DNA of 64,000 bases, taken from assembly GCF_003202035.1 (NCBI RefSeq), contig NZ_QJKC01000013.1, positions 89,532-153,531 on the forward strand. The letters run 5' to 3'. The translations under genes were made by a program, and so were the position numbers. This DNA is from Aquitalea magnusonii (GTDB lineage Bacteria > Pseudomonadota > Gammaproteobacteria > Burkholderiales > Chromobacteriaceae). Below, piece after piece: positions 55,160-64,000 of the stretch; positions within the stretch are counted from its first letter, which is position 1, and each line of letters opens with the position of its first letter. Below the pieces are notes generated by a model. The model searched no databases. It was not told the origin of the DNA and was given only the letters and a program-made list of their open reading frames with translations.

Positions 55160-55918
55160 GTGATCAGTTTTGAGTTTCCTGTCACCGAGCGAACCCGTAC
55201 CCTGCTTCGACTGGAGCAGCTGTATGACCGGCTGGCTTATTTTCTTGGCAAGGATCATCCGCTGGATCATCACGCCGGCTTGCTGGTGTTGTTCGAATTG
55301 CTGGAAACGGCCTCCCGTGCCGATTTGAAAGCCGATCTGCTGCAGGAGCTGGAGCGGCAGAAGCAGGTGCTGGAAGCGCTGCGTGAAAATCCCAATGTGG
55401 CGGAAGAAACGCTGGAAAAGGTCCTGGACGAAATCGAGCTGTCTTCCAGCCAGCTGCTGGGCGTCACCGGCAAGTTTGGCCAGCACCTGCGTGAAAACGA
55501 GTGGCTGATGGCCATCAAGCAGCGTGCCGGTATTCCCGGTGGTACCTGCCAGTTCGATTTGCCGTCTTATCATCTGTGGCAGCAAAAACCGGCGGAAGAG
55601 CGGCGACGCGACATGCGGCGCTGGGCAGCACCGCTGATGCCGACGGCTGAGGCCGCCCGCATCCTGTTGCATCTGCTGCGCGACAGCGGCAAGACCCATC
55701 ATTATGTCGCCCGCAATGGCGCTTTTCAGCAGATGTCCGGTGGCAAGGTGGTGCAGATGATCCGCATCGCCTATGACCCCAGTCTCAATGTATTGCCGGA
55801 ATTGTCCGCCAACAAATATGCCATCAATGTCCGCTTCGTCAGTGCCGTTACCGGTGAAAGCCGGCCCCGCCAGACCGAGTGCGATGTCGAATTTACCCTG
55901 ACCAACTGCAAGTTCTGA
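55160..55918 (+). CDS. zapD: Cell division protein ZapD
   Basis: The 252-residue protein bundles FtsZ filaments. It begins at GTG 55160, giving MISFEFPVTERTRTLLRLEQLYDRL, the conserved ZapD (DUF1342) N-terminus. A helical domain (about 1-115) precedes a beta-rich C-terminal domain (LRDSGKTHHYVARNGAFQQMSGGK). It lies between coaE and yacG, as in most proteobacteria. Confidence 0.94.
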   Translation: MISFEFPVTERTRTLLRLEQLYDRLAYFLGKDHPLDHHAGLLVLFELLETASRADLKADLLQELERQKQVLEALRENPNVAEETLEKVLDEIELSSSQLLGVTGKFGQHLRENEWLMAIKQRAGIPGGTCQFDLPSYHLWQQKPAEERRRDMRRWAAPLMPTAEAARILLHLLRDSGKTHHYVARNGAFQQMSGGKVVQMIRIAYDPSLNVLPELSANKYAINVRFVSAVTGESRPRQTECDVEFTLTNCKF

Positions 55919-55921
55919 GCC

Positions 55922-56119
55922 ATGTCCCAAGCTGTTCGTACCGTACCTTGCCCTACCTGTGGCGCAGCCGTGCGCTGGGAGCCTGCCAGCGAGTTTCGTC
56001 CGTTCTGCAGCGAGCGCTGCAAGATGATCGATCTGGGCGAGTGGGCCAGCGAGACTTACCGGCTGCCGGCGCAGGAGGAAAGCCCGGATAGCGAAATCGA
56101 TCCCTCGCGCTACTCCTGA
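55922..56119 (+). CDS. yacG: DNA gyrase inhibitor YacG
   Basis: The 65-residue zinc protein has the four-Cys site C-PT-C near the N-terminus and C-SER-C in [19 protein letters not shown]. YacG binds GyrB and blocks DNA binding by gyrase. It starts 3 bases after zapD and closes the pil-coaE-zapD-yacG cluster. Confidence 0.93.
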   Translation: MSQAVRTVPCPTCGAAVRWEPASEFRPFCSERCKMIDLGEWASETYRLPAQEESPDSEIDPSRYS

Positions 56120-56136
56120 GCCGTTTCGGCCATATG

Positions 56137-56167
56137 AAAAAAACAAGGCCCGCAATTGCGGGCCTTG
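56137..56167 (-). terminator. Terminator after amiC (also after yacG)
   Basis: CAAGGCCCGC / GCGGGCCTTG with loop AATT. The minus-strand side ends in seven Ts, so it best serves amiC, but the stem may stop plus-strand transcripts too. Confidence 0.88.
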
Positions 56168-56186
56168 ATCATTGCCGGCAGTCCAC

Positions 56187-57428
56187 TCAGGCGCGGGCAG
56201 CCAGCGCGGCTCCCTGGGTGAAATAGGCTTTGACGCCACTGAGGATGGAGCCAGCCATTTGCTGCTGGAAGTCGCCATCCAGCAGGCGCTGCTCTTCTTC
56301 CGGATTACTGATGAAGGCGGTTTCGACCAGGATGGACGGAATGTCTGGGGCCTTGAGCACGGCAAATCCGGCCTGCTCGACCTGGGCGCTATGCAGCTTG
56401 TTCAGGCTACCCACCTTGCCCAGCATGATCTTGCCCAGCTTCAGGCTGTCATTGATGGTGGCGGTCTGGGTCAGGTCCAGCAGTGTATGCGCCAGGAACT
56501 TGTCCTTGCTGGCAATCTTTACCCCACCGATCAGGTCCGAGCTGTTTTCAGATTGCGCCATGGTCTTGGCAAAGGCACTGGAAGCACCTTTCTCGGACAA
56601 GGCAAATACCGACGAGCCACGGGCGCTGCGATTGGGTGCCGCGTCGGCATGGATGGAAATGAACAGGTCGGCATTCAGTTTGCGTGCTTTGGCCACGCGT
56701 ACGCCCAGCGGAATGAAGATGTCTTCCTCGCGGGTCATGAAGGCCTTCATATTGCGTTCGGCATCAATCATGCGCTTGAGCTGCTTGCCAATGTGCAGCA
56801 CGATGTCTTTCTCGCGGGTGCCATTCATGCCGATGGCGCCGGGGTCTTCCCCGCCGTGGCCCGGGTCCAGCATCACCACGATGGGGCGGCCCGCATCATT
56901 TTTCTTTGGCTTGACCTGCGGCGGCGGCTCGGTGAGCTTGCCCTTGTTGTAGTCGTCCAGCAACGCCATCAGCGGGTCATCCTGTGCGCCAGTGGCGGGG
57001 TAGAGGTCAACCACCAGCCGGTGCTTGTATTCGGCTACCGGGTTAAGGGTGAAAGCCTGCGGCTTGACATCAGTCTTGAGCTCCAGCACCAAGCGTACCG
57101 TATCCGGGCTGAATTGCCCGGCGCGGGCGGTCTTGATGTAGGGGTCGGCGTCGGCGATCTGGCTGCTGATGTCTTTCAGCACGCTGTTGAGCTGTACCCC
57201 TTCCAGGTCGATCACCAACCGGTCGGGATTACTGATGGTGAACTGTTTGAACTTGATGGCATCGCTGGCTTCCAGCGTGATGCGGGTGTAGCTGGAGGCC
57301 GGCCAGATGCGAATGGCGACCACCTGGCTATTGCCGGCAAAGCCAAGCTTGCTGACGCTGAGCAGAAAGGTGGCGGCTGCCGCGCCAATCAGGCGGCGGC
57401 GGGTGGGGTCGAAAGTCGAGTCAGGCAT
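56187..57428 (-). CDS. amiC: N-acetylmuramoyl-L-alanine amidase AmiC
   Basis: The 413-residue periplasmic amidase splits daughter cells by cutting peptide stems from septal murein. From ATG 57428 the N-terminus has a twin-arginine-type signal ([23 protein letters not shown]), then an AMIN domain (about 35-150) for septal targeting, a charged linker and an Amidase_3 domain. The latter has zinc ligands in [24 protein letters not shown] and the catalytic Glu in [11 protein letters not shown]. Its start overlaps the tsaE end by 40 bases. Confidence 0.94.
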   Translation of the reverse strand: MPDSTFDPTRRRLIGAAAATFLLSVSKLGFAGNSQVVAIRIWPASSYTRITLEASDAIKFKQFTISNPDRLVIDLEGVQLNSVLKDISSQIADADPYIKTARAGQFSPDTVRLVLELKTDVKPQAFTLNPVAEYKHRLVVDLYPATGAQDDPLMALLDDYNKGKLTEPPPQVKPKKNDAGRPIVVMLDPGHGGEDPGAIGMNGTREKDIVLHIGKQLKRMIDAERNMKAFMTREEDIFIPLGVRVAKARKLNADLFISIHADAAPNRSARGSSVFALSEKGASSAFAKTMAQSENSSDLIGGVKIASKDKFLAHTLLDLTQTATINDSLKLGKIMLGKVGSLNKLHSAQVEQAGFAVLKAPDIPSILVETAFISNPEEEQRLLDGDFQQQMAGSILSGVKAYFTQGAALAARA

Positions 57429-57880
57429 GACTGTCCGGTTTCTGTGCTTGCGGTTAAACGATACGTGCGACCCTGACCGCTGACCTCGAGTTCCAGCGTC
57501 AGGTCGGCCATGGGCAATAAGTCCCCAGCCTTGTCCGGCCACTCCACCAGGCAGACGGTATCCTGGCCGAAGTAGTCGCGAAAGCCGGCATCATCCCATT
57601 CTTCCGGGTCGGCAAAGCGGTACAGGTCGAAATGGTGCACGGTCAACTCTGCCAGCGGGTAACTTTCAACCAGAGTATAGGTCGGGCTTTTCACTCGGCC
57701 TTGATGGCCCAGGCCGGCCAGCAGGCCGCGGCTGAAGGTGGTTTTGCCGGCCCCCAGGTCACCCTGCAGGAATATCACCACGCCGGCTTGCAAGGCATGC
57801 GCCAGCGCGCCGCCCAGTGCGAGGGTGGCGGCTTCATCGGGCAGGCTGCCGCAGTGAACGCTGGTATCATCCATGGCCAT
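57389..57880 (-). CDS. tsaE: tRNA threonylcarbamoyladenosine biosynthesis ATPase TsaE
   Basis: The protein (163 residues from ATG 57880) powers t6A formation by the TsaBDE complex. Walker A is [13 protein letters not shown], followed by [12 protein letters not shown] and [19 protein letters not shown] longer frame reading back into queG is rejected. The C-terminus is slightly longer than usual and overlaps amiC. The start codon abuts the divergent queG ATG with no intervening base. Confidence 0.93.
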   Translation of the reverse strand: MAMDDTSVHCGSLPDEAATLALGGALAHALQAGVVIFLQGDLGAGKTTFSRGLLAGLGHQGRVKSPTYTLVESYPLAELTVHHFDLYRFADPEEWDDAGFRDYFGQDTVCLVEWPDKAGDLLPMADLTLELEVSGQGRTYRLTASTETGQSCLTRLSTPPAAA

Positions 57881-58996
57881 ATGACTGAGAAATCCTATCA
57901 AAACATGGATTATCCCGAATTGGCGCGCCAAATCAAAGCCTGGGCACAAGAATTGGGCTTTGCCGATGCCAGAATCGGCCATGCCCGGCTGCCAGAGCAG
58001 GCCGAACGCGAGCTGCAAGCCTGGCTGGACGCGGGCTGCCATGGCGAAATGGACTATATGGCGCGGCATGGCGCGCTGCGGGTGAGGCCGGCCGAGCTGG
58101 TGCCCGGCACGCTGACCATCATCAGCGTGCGCATGCCGTACTGGCCGGCGGAGGCGCAGGCCAGCGAGCCGGTACTGCAGGATGGCCGCCTGGCCTATCT
58201 GTCACGTTATGCGCTGGGGCGTGATTATCACAAGGTCTTGCGTGCCCGCCTGCAAAAGCTGGCTGACCATATCACCCAGGCTATTGGTGATTTCGGTTAC
58301 CGGGTGTTTACCGACAGTGCGCCGGTGGCCGAGGTGGCGCTGGCGGCACAGTCCGGTCTGGGCTGGCGCGGCAAACATACCCTGTTGCTGAACCGGCAGC
58401 AGGGCTCGCTGTTTTTCCTTGGTGAGCTGTTTACCAATCTGCCCCTGCCGGTGGATGAGGCGGAGGACGGACATTGCGGCCGCTGCACCCGCTGTATCGA
58501 TATCTGTCCGACCCAGGCCATTACCGCGCCTTATCAGGTGGATGCGCGCCGCTGCATTTCCTATCTGACCATCGAGCTGAAGTCGGCCATCCCGCTGGAG
58601 CTGCGGCCCTTGATCGGCAACCGGGTCTATGGCTGTGACGACTGCCAGCTGGTTTGTCCGTGGAACCGCTTTGCCGTCAATACCAAGGAGGCCGATTTTG
58701 CCGTGCGGCATGGGCTGGATGGCGCGTCCCTGCTTGCGCTGTTTGGCTGGAGTGAAGCCATGTTCAAGGAAAAGCTGGCGGGTAGTCCGATCTACCGCAT
58801 CGGTTACGCCAAGTGGCTGTCCAATCTGGCGGTTGGCTTGGGCAATGCGCCATACGATCCAGCAATCGTTGCGGCGCTGGAGCAGCGGCTGGATTGGCCG
58901 GACCAGCTGGTGGCCGAGCCGGTGCGCTGGGCTTTGCAACAGCAGCGCCAGCGCGCAGCGGACGGCCATGAAAAAGGGAGCCTGGCGGCTCCCTGA
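57881..58996 (+). CDS. queG: Epoxyqueuosine reductase QueG
   Basis: The 371-residue cobalamin and iron-sulfur enzyme makes queuosine in the anticodon wobble position, its last step. An N-terminal cobalamin-binding region (GLGWRGKHTLLLNRQQGSLFFLGELFTN) is followed by two 4Fe-4S sets: CGRCTRCIDICPTQAI with C in RRCISYLTIE, and CDDCQLVCPWNRF. ATG 57881 is used; an ATG eight codons later is also possible. Neither has a good ribosome binding site. Confidence 0.93.
   Translation: MTEKSYQNMDYPELARQIKAWAQELGFADARIGHARLPEQAERELQAWLDAGCHGEMDYMARHGALRVRPAELVPGTLTIISVRMPYWPAEAQASEPVLQDGRLAYLSRYALGRDYHKVLRARLQKLADHITQAIGDFGYRVFTDSAPVAEVALAAQSGLGWRGKHTLLLNRQQGSLFFLGELFTNLPLPVDEAEDGHCGRCTRCIDICPTQAITAPYQVDARRCISYLTIELKSAIPLELRPLIGNRVYGCDDCQLVCPWNRFAVNTKEADFAVRHGLDGASLLALFGWSEAMFKEKLAGSPIYRIGYAKWLSNLAVGLGNAPYDPAIVAALEQRLDWPDQLVAEPVRWALQQQRQRAADGHEKGSLAAP
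58971..58993 (-). terminator. Terminator after the GNAT gene, inside queG
   Basis: GGGAGCC / GGCTCCC with loop TGGC is followed by TTTTT on the minus strand; it lies within the last codons of queG. Confidence 0.78.
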
Positions 58997-59015
58997 TCCA
59001 GCAGGCCGGCTCAGC

Positions 59016-59480
59016 TCAGTTGAGCGGCTTGGTGAAGTGAAACGAGGTGATGCTGAATCCCTTGCGGAAATACAGACGATGCGCCTCGGTGCGCCAGGTG
59101 CCGGAATCCAGCACCTGAAAGCCGCAGCCCAGTCGTCGCGCCTCCTCGGCACACCAGTCCAGCAACTGGCTGCCTATGCCTTGCGAGCGGTGGGCTTCAT
59201 CGCTGACCAGGTCATCGATATACAGCCGCAGGTCCTCATAGGTGTTTTCATACACCCGGTACAGTGCCAGCCCCAGCGGCTTGCCGTCGCCATCCAGCGC
59301 CGCCACCATGCGTGCGCCAAACGAACAGACGCGTTGCATTTTTGCCGCATAGCTGTGGCCGTGTTCCGGCAGCATGGGGCGCAACTGGCGATGCAGGCTG
59401 CTGCACTGGGCCAGCAATGCCGGCTCGGTGACCTTGCCGGATTCGTCAGTCAGCGGCACGATGCGCAAAGACAGGGCCAT
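59016..59480 (-). CDS. GNAT family N-acetyltransferase
   Basis: The protein (154 residues from ATG 59480) has the GNAT acetyl-CoA motif DDLVSDEAHRSQGIGSQLLDWCAEEARRLGCG and the final strand region YFRKGFSITSFHF. Substrate is unknown. The ATG lies one base beyond the MaoC stop, so the two genes form a minus-strand pair. An in-frame start 24 bases upstream would overlap the MaoC gene. Confidence 0.88.
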   Translation of the reverse strand: MALSLRIVPLTDESGKVTEPALLAQCSSLHRQLRPMLPEHGHSYAAKMQRVCSFGARMVAALDGDGKPLGLALYRVYENTYEDLRLYIDDLVSDEAHRSQGIGSQLLDWCAEEARRLGCGFQVLDSGTWRTEAHRLYFRKGFSITSFHFTKPLN

Positions 59481-59481
59481 T

Positions 59482-59901
59482 TCATTCGCCACGGGACGGT
59501 GCAATCACCAGTGATTCACCCTCCAGAATCACCTTGCCCTGCACCAGGCACTGGGTAGCCAGCTTGACGCGTTTCTTTTCCGGGAAGATTTCCACCACGG
59601 TGGCGCGCGCGGTGACGGTCTGGCCAATGCGCACCGGTGCCTTGAAGCGGGTGGATTGCGACAGGTAGATGGTGCCATTGCCCGGCAGCCTGGTGCCGAC
59701 TACGGTGGAGATCAGGCTGGCGGTCAGCATGCCATGGGCGATGCGGCCGGCGAACGGTGTGGTTTCCGCATACTCCTGGTTGATGTGCACCGGATTGTCA
59801 TCGCCGGAAACGGCAGCAAACATCAGGATATCGGCTTCGGTAATGGTTTTGGCGTATTCGGCAGAATCGCCGACCTTGATATCTTCAAAGTAGACTGTCA
59901 T
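59482..59901 (-). CDS. MaoC family (R)-specific enoyl-CoA hydratase
   Basis: The 139-residue hot-dog-fold protein carries the hydratase-2 motif, with catalytic D34 and H39 in AAVSGDDNPVHINQEYAE followed by FAGRIAHGML. PhaJ-type enzymes hydrate trans-2-enoyl-CoA to (R)-3-hydroxyacyl-CoA, feeding polyhydroxyalkanoate synthesis or the reverse. GGAGA precedes ATG 59901. It is divergent from etfBA across a 241-base region with a TetR-like operator. Confidence 0.88.
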   Translation of the reverse strand: MTVYFEDIKVGDSAEYAKTITEADILMFAAVSGDDNPVHINQEYAETTPFAGRIAHGMLTASLISTVVGTRLPGNGTIYLSQSTRFKAPVRIGQTVTARATVVEIFPEKKRVKLATQCLVQGKVILEGESLVIAPSRGE

Positions 59902-60039
59902 GAGGGTGTCTCCGGCTATGACGTTGAAATTGCTGCACTGCATTGTGCCATGCAGCAGACGAAATGCAAATTAAGCGGAAATGACGTAGTATCTGCAATC
60001 AGTTGTTTTTTTGCTACGTGCCACACACTAAAATTCAAC

Positions 60040-60053
60040 CAAACGCTCGTTTG
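60040..60053. promoter_or_regulatory. TetR-type operator in the maoC-etfB intergenic region
   Basis: CAAACGCTCGTTTG is a perfect 14-base palindrome resembling the operators of fatty-acid-responsive TetR regulators such as PsrA and FadP (CAAAC-N4-GTTTG type). It covers the expected -35 area of a -10 element CATAAT at 60068-60073, consistent with repression of etfBA. Confidence 0.55.
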
Positions 60054-60142
60054 AAATGGCGTTGGGGCATAATTCGGGAAACACCACGGTAGCAAGTCCC
60101 TTCCGAGTTCGATTAACCCAGAGAGCTATTCGCTGGAGGAAT

Positions 60143-60892
60143 ATGAAAGTTCTAGTCGCTGTTAAACGCGTTGTCGATTACAACGTGAAGGTTCGGGTGA
60201 AGGCTGACGGGTCTGATGTCGATGTCGCCAACGTCAAGATGTCGATGAACCCCTTTGACGAAATCGCGGTGGAAGAAGCCGTGCGTCTGAAGGAAGCCGG
60301 CAAGGCCACCGAGATCGTTGTTGTTTCCATGGGTGTGAAGCAGTGCGAGGAAACCCTGCGCACCGCGCTGGCCATGGGGGCTGACCGCGCCATCCTGGTG
60401 GAAACCGACACCGAACTGCAACCGCTGGCCGTGGCCAAGCTGCTGAAGGCTGTTGCCGACAAGGAACAGCCGCAGCTGCTGATCGTCGGCAAGCAAGCCA
60501 TTGACGACGATGCCAACCAGACCGGCCAGATGGCTGCCGCGCTGCTGGGCTGGGCACAAGGCACCTTCGCCTCCAAGGTGGATGTGGCTGCGGAAACGGT
60601 GGACGTCACCCGTGAAATCGACGGTGGCCTGGAAACCGTCAAGCTGCGCCTGCCGGCCGTGGTCACCGCCGACCTGCGCCTGAACGAGCCGCGCTTCATC
60701 AAGCTGCCCAACATCATGGCCGCCAAGAAAAAGCCGCTGGACAAGACCAGCCCGGCTGATCTGGGTGTCGATGTCACTCCGCGCCTGAAAACGCTGAAAG
60801 TGGCCGAGCCTGCCAAGCGCTCTGCCGGCATCAAGGTAGCCAATGCTGCCGAGCTGGTAGCCAAACTGAAAAACGACGCAAAGGTGCTGTAA
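60143..60892 (+). CDS. etfB: Electron transfer flavoprotein subunit beta
   Basis: The 249-residue subunit binds AMP and with EtfA shuttles electrons from acyl-CoA dehydrogenases to ETF-ubiquinone oxidoreductase. [18 protein letters not shown] at the N-terminus, and the signature [23 protein letters not shown] followed by [17 protein letters not shown], are diagnostic. ATG 60143 follows GGAGGAAT; a longer upstream frame is rejected. Confidence 0.96.
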   Translation: MKVLVAVKRVVDYNVKVRVKADGSDVDVANVKMSMNPFDEIAVEEAVRLKEAGKATEIVVVSMGVKQCEETLRTALAMGADRAILVETDTELQPLAVAKLLKAVADKEQPQLLIVGKQAIDDDANQTGQMAAALLGWAQGTFASKVDVAAETVDVTREIDGGLETVKLRLPAVVTADLRLNEPRFIKLPNIMAAKKKPLDKTSPADLGVDVTPRLKTLKVAEPAKRSAGIKVANAAELVAKLKNDAKVL

Positions 60893-60895
60893 GCC

Positions 60896-61831
60896 ATGGC
60901 CATTCTCGTTATCGCTGAACACGACAACCAGGGCCTGAAAGCAGGCACCCTGAATACCGTAACCGCCGCTGCCAAGCTGGGCGAAGTGCACGTGCTGGTG
61001 GCTGGCCAGAATGCCGCTGCAGCTGCCGAAGCTGCCAAGAATGTGGCTGGCGTGAGCAAGGTACTGCTGGCTGATGCCGCCCAGTACGCGCACGGCCTGG
61101 CCGAAGCGCTGTCCGCGCTGGTGGTGGAAGTGGCCAAGGGCTACAGCCATGTACTGGCGCCGGCTACTTCTTTTGGCAAGAACCTGCTGCCGCGCGTGGC
61201 TGCCTTGCTGGATGTGGCGCAGATTTCCGAAATCACCGCCATCGAATCCGCCGATACTTTCGTGCGCCCGGTCTACGCCGGTAACGTGCTGGCCACCGTG
61301 CAATCGGCTGATGCCGTCAAGGTGATCACCGTGCGCACCACCGCTTTCGATGCGGCGGCCGCTCAGGGTGGCTCCGCTGCGGTGGAAAGCGTGGCCGTGG
61401 CTGCGGATCCGCAACTGTCCAGCTTTGTTGGCCAGGAACTGACCAAGTCCGACCGTCCGGAACTGGGCGCCGCCCAGATCATCGTGTCCGGTGGTCGTGC
61501 GTTGGGTTCGGAAGAACAGTTCAAGGCCGTGATCGAACCGCTGGCTGACAAGCTGGGCGCTGCCGTGGGTGCTTCGCGCGCTGCGGTTGACGCTGGCTAC
61601 GCGCCGAACGACTACCAGGTTGGCCAGACCGGCAAGGTGGTGGCGCCGCAACTGTACTTCGCGGTGGGTATTTCCGGTGCCATCCAGCATCTGGCCGGCA
61701 TGAAGGACTCCAAGGTGATCGTGGCGATCAACAAGGACGAAGAAGCGCCGATCTTCCAGGTAGCCGATTACGGCATCGTCGGTGACCTGTTCACCGTGGT
61801 GCCGGAACTGCTGGCCGAGCTGTCCAAGTAA
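60896..61831 (+). CDS. etfA: Electron transfer flavoprotein subunit alpha
   Basis: The 311-residue subunit carries FAD. The C-terminal FAD-binding block [45 protein letters not shown] and the following [24 protein letters not shown] are typical. It starts 3 bases after etfB. A GNRA-capped hairpin (GGAGGG / CCCTCC, 61842-61857) lies just beyond the stop without a T-tract. Confidence 0.96.
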   Translation: MAILVIAEHDNQGLKAGTLNTVTAAAKLGEVHVLVAGQNAAAAAEAAKNVAGVSKVLLADAAQYAHGLAEALSALVVEVAKGYSHVLAPATSFGKNLLPRVAALLDVAQISEITAIESADTFVRPVYAGNVLATVQSADAVKVITVRTTAFDAAAAQGGSAAVESVAVAADPQLSSFVGQELTKSDRPELGAAQIIVSGGRALGSEEQFKAVIEPLADKLGAAVGASRAAVDAGYAPNDYQVGQTGKVVAPQLYFAVGISGAIQHLAGMKDSKVIVAINKDEEAPIFQVADYGIVGDLFTVVPELLAELSK

Positions 61832-62048
61832 TGCAGTGCGGGGAGGGGAGACCCTCCTCATCCGAGCAGGCAAGATAGCCGCCGGATCAAAACAAAAAAC
61901 AACCGGCTACGACCGGTCTGCTTCATGGAGGAGCAAGCTACCCCGCCGCGGCTCGCGGCGGGTGGGCATGCTCATGCATCAGGTGGACGGCGTGCCGGTT
62001 TTTTCATATCTACGACGATTGTTGTGCAGCAAGAATGAGGAGAGACTG

Positions 62049-63830
62049 ATGATTTATAATGCGCCAGTTAAAGAAATTCGCTTTGTTCTCAATGAATTGG
62101 CCGAGCTGACCTCGGTGTGCAGCCTGCCGGGTTATGAAGACTGCTCGGTCGAACTGGTGGATGCCATTTTGGAAGAAGCCGCCAAGTTTGCCGAAGGCGT
62201 CTTGGCGCCCATCAACAAGCAGGGTGACAAGGGCGCCACGCTGAAGGATGGCGAAGTGACCGCCGCCCCCGGCTTCAAGGACGCCTGGCAGCAATATGTC
62301 GAATCCGGCTGGGTGGGCCTGCGTGCCCCGGCTGATTTTGGCGGGCAGGGCATGCCGGCCCTGGTGGCCATTGCCGCCGAAGAAATGTGGTGTTCGGCCA
62401 ATCTGGCCTTCTCGCTGGCCCCGCTGCTGACCTTGGGTGCGGTAGAAGCCATTCACCACCATGCCTCTGAAGAACTGAAAGCAGTCTACCTGCCGCGCAT
62501 GTCCAGTGGCGAATGGACCGGCACCATGAACCTGACCGAACCGCAGGCCGGTTCCGACCTGGCCCAGGTGCGCTCGCGTGCCGTGCCGCAGGCCGATGGC
62601 AGCTATCTGGTGACCGGCCAGAAGATTTTCATCACCTGGGGTGAGCACGATATGGCCGACAACATCGTCCATCTGGTGCTGGCCCGCCTGCCGGATGCAC
62701 CGGCCGGAGTGAAGGGCATTTCCCTGTTCATCGTGCCCAAGTTCCTGGTCAATGCCGATGGCAGCCTGGGTGCGCGCAACGATGTGCGCTGCGTCTCCCT
62801 GGAACACAAGCTGGGCATTCATGGCAGCCCCACGGCGGTGATGAGCTTTGGCGATAACGGCGGTGCGGTCGGCTATCTGGTGGGCGAGGCCAACAAGGGC
62901 CTGGGCTATATGTTCACCATGATGAACCACGCCCGTCTGGGGGTGGGGGTGGAAGGCATGTCGGTGTCCGAGCGTGCTTACCAGAAAGCCGTCGAGTACG
63001 CCCGTGACCGCGTGCAAAGCCGTGCCGTTGGCTCGCCGGACCCGGCTGGTGTGGCCATCATCAAGCACCCCGACATCCGCCGCATGCTGATGACCATGCG
63101 CAGCCAGATCGAAGCCCAGCGCGCACTGGCTTTCTATACTGCCGCCGCACTGGATCGCGCCTCGCGCCACCCGGTGGCCAGCGAAGCGGCGCGCAATCAG
63201 GCGCTGGTGAATTTCCTCATCCCTATCGTCAAGGGCTGGAATACCGAGCAAGCCAACGAGCTGACCAGCCTGGCGGTGCAAGTGCATGGCGGCATGGGCT
63301 TTATCGAAGAAACCGGCGTGGCCCAGTACTACCGTGATGCCCGCATCACCGCCATTTATGAAGGCACCACCGGCATTCAGGCGCTGGACCTGATTGGCCG
63401 CAAAACCTTTAGCGAAGGCGGTGCCACCGCCCGCGCGCTGCTGGAAGAGGCGCGAGCTACTGCCGACAAGCTGGCCGCTGCCGGTTACGCCAGCATGGCT
63501 AGCAATCTGCAGCAGGCCGCGGCCGAGGCTGAGCGCTGTGTCGCCTTCATTCTGGAGAGCTTTGGCACCCAGCCGCAGCTGGCCGCTGCCGGGTCGGTAC
63601 CTTTCCTCAAGCTGATGGGCATTGTGCTGGGTGGCTGGCAACTGGGCCGCGCTGCACTGATCGCGCGCGAAAAGCTGGGCGAAGACGGTGTGGACGAGGA
63701 TTTCCTCAAGGCCAAGATCACCACCGCCCGCTTCTTTGCCGAGCACCTGCTGCCGCAGGTTTCCGGTCTGGCTGCAGCCATTGTGGCAGGGGCAGACAGC
63801 GTGCTGGAGCTGGACGACAGCCTGTTCTAA
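62049..63830 (+). CDS. Acyl-CoA dehydrogenase (long form with C-terminal domain)
   Basis: The 593-residue flavoenzyme begins with the N-terminal extension [20 protein letters not shown] seen in the DmdC/FadE-like long group. The core has [19 protein letters not shown], the FAD region FITWGEHD and [19 protein letters not shown], the [23 protein letters not shown] block, and an extra C-terminal helical domain (about 480-593). It probably oxidises acyl-CoA and passes electrons to EtfBA just upstream. Chain-length specificity, or 3-methylmercaptopropionyl-CoA use, cannot be told by eye. GAGGAGAG precedes the ATG. Confidence 0.92.
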   Translation: MIYNAPVKEIRFVLNELAELTSVCSLPGYEDCSVELVDAILEEAAKFAEGVLAPINKQGDKGATLKDGEVTAAPGFKDAWQQYVESGWVGLRAPADFGGQGMPALVAIAAEEMWCSANLAFSLAPLLTLGAVEAIHHHASEELKAVYLPRMSSGEWTGTMNLTEPQAGSDLAQVRSRAVPQADGSYLVTGQKIFITWGEHDMADNIVHLVLARLPDAPAGVKGISLFIVPKFLVNADGSLGARNDVRCVSLEHKLGIHGSPTAVMSFGDNGGAVGYLVGEANKGLGYMFTMMNHARLGVGVEGMSVSERAYQKAVEYARDRVQSRAVGSPDPAGVAIIKHPDIRRMLMTMRSQIEAQRALAFYTAAALDRASRHPVASEAARNQALVNFLIPIVKGWNTEQANELTSLAVQVHGGMGFIEETGVAQYYRDARITAIYEGTTGIQALDLIGRKTFSEGGATARALLEEARATADKLAAAGYASMASNLQQAAAEAERCVAFILESFGTQPQLAAAGSVPFLKLMGIVLGGWQLGRAALIAREKLGEDGVDEDFLKAKITTARFFAEHLLPQVSGLAAAIVAGADSVLELDDSLF

Positions 63831-63850
63831 GCTGACGTTTCATGGTGCTG

Positions 63851-63880
63851 AACAGCCACCTGCGGGTGGCTGTTTCTTTA
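63851..63880 (+). terminator. Terminator after the acyl-CoA dehydrogenase
   Basis: AACAGCCACC / GGTGGCTGTT with loop TGCG is followed by TCTTTA. Confidence 0.85.
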
Positions 63881-63912
63881 TGTAAAAGTATTGGAAACAA
63901 GGCAGGGCGGTT

Positions 63913-64000
63913 TCAAGAGCCAAGTGCAACGGTGGTTGGAATCCTGATATCCAGATTGAAGCAACATTCCCAGAATGCTTCGCTGGGCTTCTTAAACCCT
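63913..64000 (-). CDS. Possible C-terminal tail of an IS30-like transposase (partial)
   Basis: On the minus strand a frame enters from the right edge and stops at TGA 63915-63913. Its 28 residues begin GFKKPSEAFWE, resembling the LGFKTPxEVF segment near the end of IS30-type transposases, and end VALGS, similar to the VALQ/VALR ends of that family. The bulk of the gene is outside the window, so both identity and intactness are uncertain. Confidence 0.4.
   Translation of the reverse strand, partial: GFKKPSEAFWECCFNLDIRIPTTVALGS

Noticed and set aside
61842..61960. GC-rich hairpins between etfA and the acyl-CoA dehydrogenase as terminators.
   Set aside because: Neither GGAGGG / CCCTCC nor the CCCCGCCGCG / CGCGGCGGG repeat is followed by a T-tract, so I cannot call intrinsic termination.

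Overview
The window reads as an ordinary chromosomal segment of a GC-rich betaproteobacterium. Best fit is Neisseriales, family Chromobacteriaceae (Aquitalea, Vogesella or Chromobacterium-like). This is inferred from the 14-gene nuo operon followed by a DUF2818 gene, the pilBCD-coaE-zapD-yacG cluster, tandem LpxL-type acyltransferases, a beta-type porin and overall protein character. Genus cannot be fixed by eye. Almost all of the window is housekeeping. There is no prophage, CRISPR array, defence island or complete insertion sequence; only the last 88 bases look like the tail of a transposase gene.

Layout. 1-3.7 kb: the end of a DabB-like proton channel with DabA (energy-coupled inorganic carbon uptake), then the t6A gene tsaC/sua5. 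3.9-9.3 kb: dusA, rdgB, hemW, ridA and three small or uncharacterised genes (DUF4124-like, PhzF, DUF2147). 9.3-11.4 kb: recG. 11.5-17.3 kb (minus strand): a predicted small RNA, pit, and pstSCAB behind a PhoB-box-like promoter. 17.4-33.5 kb: tpiA, secG, tRNA-Leu(GAG), nuoA-N and a DUF2818 gene. 33.7-36.7 kb: two LpxL-like acyltransferases divergent from metK. 36.9-38.6 kb: glnK-amtB behind a sigma-54/NtrC promoter. 38.8-42.3 kb: ubiK, comM, a SPOR protein, dsbA and initiator tRNA-fMet. 42.4-49.0 kb: purB, an orphan ATP-grasp gene, ffh, a CcsA-like membrane protein, a ComEA-like protein and photolyase. 49.3-50.5 kb: porin. 50.7-56.1 kb: pilB, pilC, pilD, coaE, zapD, yacG. 56.2-59.9 kb: amiC, tsaE, queG, a GNAT acetyltransferase and a MaoC hydratase. 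60.1-63.8 kb: etfB, etfA and an acyl-CoA dehydrogenase.

Functional themes. Energy metabolism dominates: the complete complex I, ETF with an acyl-CoA dehydrogenase, and a possible fatty-acid-responsive operator in front of etfBA. Phosphate (pst, pit) and ammonium (glnK-amtB) uptake carry recognisable regulatory sites. Two genes for tRNA N6-threonylcarbamoylation (tsaC/sua5, tsaE) and two more for tRNA modification (dusA, queG) lie far apart. pilB, pilC, pilD, a ComEA-like gene and comM suggest type IV pili and possible natural transformation.

The most interesting non-coding signal is on the minus strand at about 11.5-11.65 kb. A near-consensus FNR box, a TATAAT -10, an anti-Shine-Dalgarno-rich stretch and a strong intrinsic terminator together look like an undescribed oxygen-regulated small RNA, analogous to Neisseria AniS or enterobacterial FnrS. 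Also of interest are a nested inverted-repeat element between pstB and pit, tandem terminator hairpins directly before nuoA, and a possible second small RNA after tRNA-fMet. All calls come from reading the sequence; no database search was run.
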